Origin: JAKQDH01 sp029558835
GTDB taxonomy: Bacteria > Planctomycetota > Phycisphaerae > UBA1845
Length of the DNA stretch: 48,712 nucleotides
Assembly (NCBI GenBank): GCA_035356615.1
Contig: DAOQSN010000039.1
Span: 1 to 48,712, forward strand
Reading direction: 5' to 3'
Made by a program: the position numbers and the translations under genes. Shown piece after piece: positions 43,017 through 48,712 of the stretch. How positions within the stretch are numbered: the first letter of the stretch is position 1; every line of letters starts with the position of its first letter. The notes below the pieces were generated by a model. It was not told the origin of the DNA. It was given only the letters and a program-made list of their open reading frames with translations, and ran no database searches.

Positions 43017-43646
43017 TCAGCGCCGGCGCCGCCGAACCGCTACCGTCCCCAGCACCAGCAGTAGCAGACTGCCGGGCTCTGGCACATTGCCGGCGAACGC
43101 GTCGAAGAACATGCCGGTTTGCGGACCGCTCGCCGTCCGCGCCACCTTGATGTACTGCACGTCGTCCATGAACACCCCGGCGAAATCGAACACCTCCTCA
43201 CGCAGGTACCCCTCAGTCCCGCCTGCAATCGTGCCGATCAGCTCGAACAGGCTGCCGTCGACACTGGCGAATACGTCCGCGCCTGCGCCAGGGCCGCTGT
43301 ACAGATAAACGGTGAGGTCATCGCCGGGCAGGTCGGGGATAGCTGTCTCCCAGAACATCGTCATGGTCTCGTTCGGCATGCCGCCGCGCCAACCTCCGAC
43401 GGTGTCCTGGTCCTCGGGGTCCCAGGCGTAGCCGTTCTCGTTCACATCGCAGTCGGCCGGCCCGGTCAGCCACCACTCGGTGGTCGGCCCCAGCAGTTCG
43501 CCGCCGTAGTTCTGGATGTTCGCGCTGTGGTTCGATACCTCATTTGCCCAGTTAGCACTTTCGCTGATTTCGGCAGAGGCGATTGCACCACCCAATGTGA
43601 GCGCAACCAGCGTCGCCACGATGGTCTTGTTTCGCATCAGTATCAT
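43017..43646 (-). CDS. Secreted PEP-CTERM protein (paralogue of the next gene)
   Basis: A 209-residue exported protein. The ATG (43646) follows AAGGA at good spacing; MRNK at 43637 is an alternative start. A signal peptide ends near ASAEIS (about residue 25). The globular part contains NIQNYGG, CDVNENGYAWDPEDQDTVGGW and SGPQTGMFFDAF, all shared with the paralogue at 43762-44508. The C-terminus is a PEP-CTERM sorting tail: VPEPG, hydrophobic helix, poly-Arg (AVRRRRR), expected to be processed by an exosortase and retained at the envelope. No exosortase gene is in the window. Confidence 0.85.
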   Translation of the reverse strand: MILMRNKTIVATLVALTLGGAIASAEISESANWANEVSNHSANIQNYGGELLGPTTEWWLTGPADCDVNENGYAWDPEDQDTVGGWRGGMPNETMTMFWETAIPDLPGDDLTVYLYSGPGAGADVFASVDGSLFELIGTIAGGTEGYLREEVFDFAGVFMDDVQYIKVARTASGPQTGMFFDAFAGNVPEPGSLLLLVLGTVAVRRRRR

Positions 43647-43761
43647 TACGTATCCTTTCTGTCCGGTCTTTCCCATGAGGCGTTTGCCTCCAGTCCTCGC
43701 ATCGCCGGCAACCGGCCGTCGGGGAGCGCTTGGTCATACTACGAAGCCCCGCATGACTGCG

Positions 43762-44508
43762 CTACTGCACAGGTCCGGTGAACTCATCCGCAAACGAAGC
43801 CCAGTCATCGCCGTCAATGTCGTCATCGCGATCAAAGTCTCCGGGCGCGCATGCCCTCCCCCAGATCCCACCGCCATCTCCCGAGAAGCACACCTGAAGC
43901 GACGCGAAGTCGTACAGGTCGATGTCACAGTCGCCGTCGAAATCCCCCCAGTAGACGTCGCCGCCGAAGGCATCGAAGAACATGCCCGTCTGCGGTCCGC
44001 TGGCGACGCGGAGCACCTGCACGTAGTGCACACACGTATCAAACAGACCGGCGAAGTCGAGTGTCTCCTCGCGCAGATACCCCGGCGTGCCGCCGCCGAT
44101 CGTACCGATCAACCTGTACACGACGCCATCGACGCTCGCGGACACTTCCGCGTCGGCGAATGGACCGCCGTAGAGGATGATGCTCAAGTCATCACCGCTG
44201 CGATCCAGCAGGCCGTGCTCCCAGTACATCACCACATATTCACCAGCATCCGTCGTGCGCCAGCCGGCCACCGTGTCCTGGTCGACCGGATCCCACGCGT
44301 AGCCGTTCTCGTTCACGTCGCAGTCGGGCTCTTTGAGCAGCCACCACTCCATGTCCTCGTCCATCAGAAAACCGTCGTAGTTCTGGATGTTCGCGGAGTA
44401 TTCGACGACCTCGTCTGCCCAATTCGCGCCGTCGATGATCTCGGCCGACGCCGATGGGGCGGTTACCGCCGTAACGGTTACGACTCCCACGATCAACGTT
44501 ATCCGCAA
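43762..44508 (-). CDS. Secreted dockerin-like-repeat protein (paralogue, TTG start)
   Basis: A 248-residue exported protein. A strong AGGAGGTG (44513-44520) placed four bases before a TTG sets the start; no ATG is suitable. A signal peptide ends near SASAEII. The globular domain shares NIQNYDG, CDVNENGYAWDPVDQDTVAGW, TPGYLREE and SGPQTGMFFDAF with the PEP-CTERM paralogue. The C-terminus differs: two Asp-rich calcium-binding units (GDFDGDCDIDLYDF and GDFDRDDDIDGDDW), the dockerin-like repeat common in Planctomycetota. So one N-terminal domain carries two kinds of sorting or attachment tail. Confidence 0.85.
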   Translation of the reverse strand: MRITLIVGVVTVTAVTAPSASAEIIDGANWADEVVEYSANIQNYDGFLMDEDMEWWLLKEPDCDVNENGYAWDPVDQDTVAGWRTTDAGEYVVMYWEHGLLDRSGDDLSIILYGGPFADAEVSASVDGVVYRLIGTIGGGTPGYLREETLDFAGLFDTCVHYVQVLRVASGPQTGMFFDAFGGDVYWGDFDGDCDIDLYDFASLQVCFSGDGGGIWGRACAPGDFDRDDDIDGDDWASFADEFTGPVQ

Positions 44509-44512
44509 TTCA

Positions 44513-44520
44513 CACCTCCT
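44513..44520 (-). promoter_or_regulatory. Strong ribosome-binding site fixing a TTG start
   Basis: AGGAGGTG lies four bases upstream of TTG (44506-44508). Without it the longest frame would begin with an unsuitable ATG further upstream, so the site decides the N-terminus and the signal peptide of the dockerin-like protein. Confidence 0.75.
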
Positions 44521-44632
44521 GTTCCTTCCGAGAATCCCGAGACGAAAAAAGGGAGCGCCGTGCCCAATCTGGCTCGGCAACTCCCTGGCTGGCTTCTGGC
44601 TGGCTGGGGACTCAGTCTGTATTGACGTTCCG

Positions 44633-44815
44633 CTACTTGTTCAGAATCAATCTCCCGTTACTCGTGATCCGCAAGCGGTAGACCTCGTCGCCGTGACGGA
44701 TCTGGATCTCTTTGTGGCTCCCGAATAGCCGCGCGGAGTCGATCACGGGCGTCCGTTGTGATACGTACTGGCGCGCGGGCTGCGGTTCGGCTTCACTCGT
44801 GGCCTTGCGATCCAC
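44633..44815 (-). CDS. hemP: Hemin-uptake protein HemP-like small protein
   Basis: A 60-residue protein. The C-terminal half matches the HemP pattern: LFGSHKEIQIRHGDEVYRLRITSNGRLILNK gives E-I-x-I-x-H-x-G/D-x-x-Y-x-L-R-x-T with the final LILNK. HemP is associated with haem/iron uptake regulation in other bacteria, though its mechanism is not settled. A GTG start two bases after the preceding gene's stop places it last in the iron operon headed by the DtxR-family gene. Confidence 0.8.
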   Translation of the reverse strand: MDRKATSEAEPQPARQYVSQRTPVIDSARLFGSHKEIQIRHGDEVYRLRITSNGRLILNK

Positions 44816-44817
44816 TC

Positions 44818-45069
44818 TCAGTTGTCCCGATCAAAGTACTCTTCGAGTCGATGGTGCCGCACATTCCGACAGGCGGCCTCCGGTGTCTCTGGAGCCCGCG
44901 CGAACGTAGCCGCGAACTCGGCGAACACACGCCGGAGCTCGGCCGGGAACGTCAGGAATTCTTGGTCAATCGCGCACCCGTGCGCACGCTGTCGTCGAAC
45001 TTCGAGAATCAGAACTTCGCCCTTGTCGATGCTCTTCAGGTCGTTCACAGAGAAGGCCGCTTGTGCCAT
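44818..45069 (-). CDS. Small protein of unknown function in the feo operon
   Basis: An 83-residue protein starting at the second of two close ATGs (AAGGA eight bases upstream). It is hydrophilic, with a helical end rich in Glu and Arg. It overlaps the tail of the Cys-rich gene upstream by about 100 bases and ends just before hemP. Residues include conserved-looking FPAELRRVFAEFAATFARAP. No family is recognised. The position suggests an iron-transport accessory or haem-related role. Confidence 0.55.
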   Translation of the reverse strand: MAQAAFSVNDLKSIDKGEVLILEVRRQRAHGCAIDQEFLTFPAELRRVFAEFAATFARAPETPEAACRNVRHHRLEEYFDRDN

Positions 45070-45211
45070 GTTGTTCATCCTTGCTCATATCCACGCCGCA
45101 GACGCCGCAGCCACCGCAGCCCGACTTCGCCTTGCTCGTCTGCGTCATGAATCGCACGACACCCACGCCGGCGGCGCCGATGATGACTCCAACCAGGAGA
45201 GTCTCCCACAT
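44966..45211 (-). CDS. FeoB-associated Cys-rich membrane protein
   Basis: The N-terminal 40 residues are the typical FeoB-associated Cys-rich protein: METLLVGVIIGAAGVGVVR membrane helix, then a GCGGCGVCG cluster. GGAG lies eight bases before the ATG. Family members are usually 50 to 60 residues, but this frame goes on to 81. Its last part (from about residue 48) overlaps the next gene in another frame. Either the extension is a natural overlap, or an indel joined two frames. It lies 16 bases after feoB and likely works with it in Fe(II) uptake. Confidence 0.75.
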   Translation of the reverse strand: MWETLLVGVIIGAAGVGVVRFMTQTSKAKSGCGGCGVCGVDMSKDEQHGTSGLLCERPEEHRQGRSSDSRSSTTACARVRD

Positions 45212-45226
45212 GTATCTACTCCATCC

Positions 45227-47398
45227 TCAAAAGAATCGGCTCCCCACCTGATACACCGCCGTCGTCACAACCCAGGCCAGCACCGTCAGCCCACCGAGTT
45301 GGAACAACGCCCAGCCCCACGAGTTGCTTTCACGCTTCGTGATCGCGATTGTCGCCATGCACGGCGTGCTGATCAGGCAGAAGAGCATGATGCAGAACCC
45401 CTGCAATGGCGTGTAATTGGCCTGCAGCTTGTCGCGCAACGGCGTCGAATCCTCTGCCTGCTCCTCGCCCAGCGAATAGACGATGCCGAGCTGGCTGACG
45501 AAGACCTCCTTCGCCGCAAACGCGCCGATCATCGCGGTCGAGATCTTCCAATCGAATCCGCATGGCCGCAGCACTGGCTCCAGCCCGTGGCCGATCCGGC
45601 CCATTAGAGACGCTTCGAGCGCGGCTTCGGCTTCTGCGTTACGGAGTGATGCCAGGCGTGCCGCGCGCGTTTCCTCTGTCTGGCTGGTTTCGGCCGCGAC
45701 ATCCGCACGCTCAGCGGCGAATCGCTGCACCTGCGCCTCCGGCAGATTGGGCCATTGCTGCATGGCCCACAGCAGGATCGCGATACCGAGGATGATCGTG
45801 CCGGCCTTCTTCAGATACGCCCCGCCGCGGTTCCACATGTGCAGCGTCACACTCCTCAGCGTGGGCCAGCGATAGGGTGGCAGCTCCATCACAAACGGGG
45901 GCGCCTCGCCACGCAGCATGGTCGCCCGCAGCAGCTTCGCACAAACCACGGCCAGCACGATCCCTAGCAGGTAGATCAGCCACAGCAGCGGAGCGTGCCA
46001 CGCGGGCGGGAAGAACGCGGGGATGATCAGCGCGTAGATCGGCAGCCGCGCGCCGCAGCTCATCAGCGGCACCACGAGCATGGTGGTAAGCCGATCACGC
46101 TGACTCTCCAGCGTGCGCGTCGCCATGATCGCCGGCACCGAGCAGCCAAAGCCGATCAGCATCGGCACGAAGCTCTTGCCATGCAGGCCGATCTTGTGCA
46201 TCAGGCGGTCCATCAGGAACGCCGCCCGGGCCATGTAGCCCGTGTCCTCCAGGTATGCGATGGCCAGAAACAGCAAGAAAATACTCGGCAGGAAGACCAG
46301 CACCCCGCCCACGCCGCCGATGACACCGTCGACGAGCAGGCTGCGCAGCAGGCTCTCCGAACCGGCCGGCCACAGTCCCGCGACTGCCCCGCCCAGCCAC
46401 ACAAAGCCCGACTCGATCCACTCCATCGGCGGACCGCCAACGGTAAACGTCAACTGAAACACGAGATACATCAGGCCGAGAAAGATCGGCAGTCCCAGCA
46501 CGCGATTCGTCACCACCGCGTCGATGCGATCTGACATTGAATACCGCGACTCGACCGTGCTGCGCACCGCCTCCTGGCAGGCGCCCGAAATGAACGCGTA
46601 CCGGCGCTCGGCGATTGCCGCTTCGGGGTTGTCCCCCAGTACGGTCTCGAGACGATGGACAGCCATGTCGGCTTCGCGGAGCACATCGGCACTGGCGACC
46701 TCCGCACGCACGGCTTCATCCCCTTCGAGCAACTTCAAGGCGGTCCAACGTCGTGGCACGCCGTTGAGCTGCGGCACAGACCGTGCCATGTGCCCCTGCA
46801 ACTCGTCGAGGTGTCGCTCGATCTCGCCCCCATAAGGCACGTGGCGCGGGCTGCTGGACTTCTCCCCTGCGGCGACGGCAACCACCACGTTGAGCAACTC
46901 GTCGATGCCTTGGCCAGTGTGCCCAACCGTTGGCACGATGGGTACACCCAGCAGTGTTTCAAGGAGCACCAAGTCAAACTCGATCCCGCACCGCTTCGCG
47001 AGATCCGACATGTTCAGTGCCAACACCAGCGGCACGCCGAGCTCGATCAACTGGACCGCCAGATACAGGTTGCGCTCCAGATTGGACGCGTCGACCACGT
47101 CGACTACGACGTCGGGCTTCCCATCGATCAGGAAGCTGCGCGCGATCCGTTCCTCAACGGAATAAGCCGTCAGGCTGTAGGTTCCGGGCAGGTCAACGAT
47201 CTGGATCGTCGTGGCGCCGCGTTTGCAGGTTCCGGCGCGCTTTTCAACGGTCACGCCCGGGTAGTTGCCGACGTGCTGGCGCGCACCGGTCAGCGCATTG
47301 AAGATCGTCGTCTTACCGGAGTTCGGATTCCCGGCCAGCGCGACCGTCAACGTCGTTGACGCGGAGAGAATCCTATGTTGGCACACAATGTTTGGCAT
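45227..47398 (-). CDS. feoB: Ferrous iron transport protein FeoB
   Basis: A 723-residue membrane GTPase for Fe(II) import. The G-protein domain shows GNPNSGKTT (G1), NYPGVTVEK (G2), DLPGTYSL (G3) and ALNMSD (G4), then a helical spacer. The membrane part carries the two Gate motifs (IGFGCSVPAIMATRTL and LISTPCMATIAIT) with Cys. The start is uncertain: the frame extends nine codons further to a GTG (47425), across an eight-T run on the coding strand. I used the ATG with an AGAGA-like site. FeoA lies immediately upstream and the Cys-rich protein downstream. Confidence 0.96.
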   Translation of the reverse strand: MPNIVCQHRILSASTTLTVALAGNPNSGKTTIFNALTGARQHVGNYPGVTVEKRAGTCKRGATTIQIVDLPGTYSLTAYSVEERIARSFLIDGKPDVVVDVVDASNLERNLYLAVQLIELGVPLVLALNMSDLAKRCGIEFDLVLLETLLGVPIVPTVGHTGQGIDELLNVVVAVAAGEKSSSPRHVPYGGEIERHLDELQGHMARSVPQLNGVPRRWTALKLLEGDEAVRAEVASADVLREADMAVHRLETVLGDNPEAAIAERRYAFISGACQEAVRSTVESRYSMSDRIDAVVTNRVLGLPIFLGLMYLVFQLTFTVGGPPMEWIESGFVWLGGAVAGLWPAGSESLLRSLLVDGVIGGVGGVLVFLPSIFLLFLAIAYLEDTGYMARAAFLMDRLMHKIGLHGKSFVPMLIGFGCSVPAIMATRTLESQRDRLTTMLVVPLMSCGARLPIYALIIPAFFPPAWHAPLLWLIYLLGIVLAVVCAKLLRATMLRGEAPPFVMELPPYRWPTLRSVTLHMWNRGGAYLKKAGTIILGIAILLWAMQQWPNLPEAQVQRFAAERADVAAETSQTEETRAARLASLRNAEAEAALEASLMGRIGHGLEPVLRPCGFDWKISTAMIGAFAAKEVFVSQLGIVYSLGEEQAEDSTPLRDKLQANYTPLQGFCIMLFCLISTPCMATIAITKRESNSWGWALFQLGGLTVLAWVVTTAVYQVGSRFF

Positions 47399-47428
47399 GC
47401 CGAACATTCTCTGCAAAAAAAACACGCG

Positions 47429-47698
47429 TCAGTCGCAGCCTTGCTGTGACGCACACACCAGCACCTTCGCCGCCATCCCGCGGCCCAGGATCAGCCGACT
47501 ACCCAGCACGCTCAGCAGCAACGGCCCGCCATTGGCCGAGACGACTTCCACCGGCGTCCCAGGCACGAGGCCCAGCGCGGTCAGCCGCCCAACGAGTCCA
47601 CGGCCGGCCTCGATCCGCACTACCCGCGCGGGCAGCCCAGGCTTCAGTGCACTGAGAGGCACAACGCCGTTCGTCTGAGGTAGACGTACTTGTTCCAT
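47429..47698 (-). CDS. feoA: Ferrous iron transport protein FeoA (small SH3-like)
   Basis: An 89-residue cytoplasmic protein with the FeoA SH3-like fold: LSALKPGLPARVVRIEAGRGLVGRLTALGLVPGTPVEVV and LSVLGSRLILGRGMAAKVLV. It probably assists FeoB. The ATG begins two bases after the end of the regulator gene. Its end is right before feoB. The FeoA-type domain occurs again at the end of the regulator, so the operon carries two copies. Confidence 0.9.
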   Translation of the reverse strand: MEQVRLPQTNGVVPLSALKPGLPARVVRIEAGRGLVGRLTALGLVPGTPVEVVSANGGPLLLSVLGSRLILGRGMAAKVLVCASQQGCD

Positions 47699-47700
47699 CG

Positions 47701-48465
47701 TCAAACGCACTCCACGACGATACGCTCCGCCTCATCCTTCCGCAGCGTCAGGTGATAGCCCTTGATCTTCACCTCGATCGGATCGCCGAACGGCGCGACG
47801 CGCTCCACCTCGACGAGCGTGCCCGTCGTTGCACCCATGTCCAGCAGTCGGCGGCGAATCCCGCCCGTGCCGGTGATCTTCAGAATCGCCACCCTCTGGC
47901 CACATGCTGCCTGTGCCAGCGTCAGAATCCCCTGCTGCCTGGCGGCCTCGGTCATCTTCTTGCTCCTCACGTCATCCAGGACGAGCTCGACGCAGTGCTC
48001 GCAATTCCCCGTCTTCTTGTCGTTGTCGCAGTAGTATCCGAAGCCCTTGATCCACTTCGTGCCGCCGCGCGGGCAGCGCTCGACGAACTCGACAAACTCG
48101 ATGAAGCGTTCGAGCACCGTCTCCGAGATGGCGTGTTCCAGTTTGCAGGCTGCCGCGTCCGCTTCGCTCTCCTCGATCGACAACACCTTGACGAAGAACT
48201 CTCGCAGCACCTCGTGCTTGCGGACGATCTCCTCGGCAACATCGCGGCCCTTGTCGGTCAGCGTGATGATGTCGTACGGGGCGTAATTGACCAGCTCGCG
48301 CTCGGCGAGCGCTTTGAGCGCCCCGGTCACCGACGACCGTCCCACACTCAGCCGGTCGGCGATATCCTTCCCACGCGCCGCGTGCTTCTCCCGAACGATC
48401 TGAAAGATCGCCTCAAGGTAATCTTCCAGGCTGGAGCTAAGTTGCAATGAACTACTTGCAGCCAT
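47701..48465 (-). CDS. DtxR/MntR-family metal-dependent regulator with C-terminal FeoA domain and Cys-rich insert
   Basis: A 254-residue repressor of the iron-/manganese-dependent DtxR class. The winged-helix DNA-binding domain (about 10-70, with SLEDYLEAIFQIV and ADRLSVGRSSVTGALKAL) is followed by the dimer/metal-binding region (HEVLREFFVKVL, CKLEHAISETVLERFIEFVEFVE), a Cys-rich segment (CDNDKKTGNCEHC, about 148-160) not usual in DtxR, and a FeoA/SH3 domain (about 180-254). It heads the feoA-feoB-(Cys-rich)-hemP operon and likely controls it by sensing Fe(II). The insert may add a second metal or redox input. Confidence 0.9.
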   Translation of the reverse strand: MAASSSLQLSSSLEDYLEAIFQIVREKHAARGKDIADRLSVGRSSVTGALKALAERELVNYAPYDIITLTDKGRDVAEEIVRKHEVLREFFVKVLSIEESEADAAACKLEHAISETVLERFIEFVEFVERCPRGGTKWIKGFGYYCDNDKKTGNCEHCVELVLDDVRSKKMTEAARQQGILTLAQAACGQRVAILKITGTGGIRRRLLDMGATTGTLVEVERVAPFGDPIEVKIKGYHLTLRKDEAERIVVECV

Positions 48466-48517
48466 GCGTTCCGTCCAACCGCCCGCCCTGAGCAGGCAGA
48501 ACTTTCATCAGACGAAT

Positions 48518-48546
48518 AAAGTACGCCGCGTCCAACATTTTGTCAA
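48518..48546 (-). promoter_or_regulatory. Candidate promoter of the iron operon
   Basis: On the minus strand a perfect TTGACA (48541-48546) is spaced 17 bases from TACTTT (48518-48523), upstream of the regulator ATG at 48465. The -10 is weak (3 of 6). A DtxR-type operator was not recognisable near it. Confidence 0.4.
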
Positions 48547-48712
48547 GCGAGTAACCGGGATCGATGTAACCTATTTCCCTACAGCATGTTACGGTTTCCC
48601 CGGCGCCGCCCTCCGCCACCCGGCAACTGGTCATCTGCCGACTACGACGCGCCGCGACTGGGCGAGGGCTTCGTGCATGCCATCCTGCGGCGGGGCAACA
48701 GCAGTTCGGCCG

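Noticed and set aside
48551..48600. A DtxR-type iron box upstream of the regulator
   Set aside because: The TAGGTTA-like bases do not form the expected palindrome, so no operator is called.
1..48712. tRNA, rRNA or complete insertion sequence
   Set aside because: No cloverleaf, rRNA signature or transposase gene could be recognised by eye.

Overview
The window is one contiguous, GC-rich, gene-dense bacterial segment. Several features point to the Planctomycetota, quite possibly Phycisphaerae-like: a dockerin-like repeat at the end of a secreted protein, a DUF1559-like pseudopilin with an H-x9-DG end, a PEP-CTERM protein next to a paralogue with a different tail, a sulfatase-TPR protein, and large Ala/Pro-rich secreted proteins. 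This placement rests on gene style only, and no rRNA or tRNA gene was seen.

Layout. Positions 1-1070 hold the end of a zinc-ribbon protein and a cyclase/kynurenine-formamidase-like enzyme. Positions 1443-14775 form a type IV pilus/type II secretion locus. Most of it runs on the minus strand in the order small membrane protein, pilM, pilN, pilO, pilP-like, secretin, TPR lipoprotein, STAS protein, pilB, pilT, pilC. It faces a plus-strand STAS plus short secretion-ATPase pair. An Na+/H+-antiporter-like protein and a sulfatase/TPR protein follow. Positions 18946-20741 hold a translationally coupled ATPase plus TOPRIM-like pair, the best candidate here for an undescribed two-gene (possibly defence) system. 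Then come a dTDP-sugar operon (rfbB, rfbD, GT2), a xylulokinase, a large secreted alpha/beta hydrolase, a 1009-residue Asp-box chimera, and the housekeeping trio rny, ymdB, tyrS.

The right third carries a DsbD-type reductase, a subtilase that looks cut short, a DUF4405 membrane protein behind a pseudopilin, two paralogous secreted proteins with different C-terminal tails, and an iron operon on the minus strand (DtxR-family regulator with FeoA domain, FeoA, FeoB, FeoB-associated Cys-rich protein, an unknown small protein, HemP).

A second layer is a set of short interspersed elements. Two copies of a 107-nt element with 15-nt terminal inverted repeats lie 42 kb apart in opposite orientation. 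One writes the last codons and stop of the cyclase gene; the other lies inside the DUF4405 reading frame. Others are a heptad-built hairpin between pilC and pilT, a perfect 27-bp inverted repeat with a neighbouring 9-nt tandem array between convergent genes, and a 32-nt hairpin element present twice. Gene starts were chosen by ribosome-binding sites and ATGA-type overlaps. All family names come from motif recognition by eye; no database search was run.
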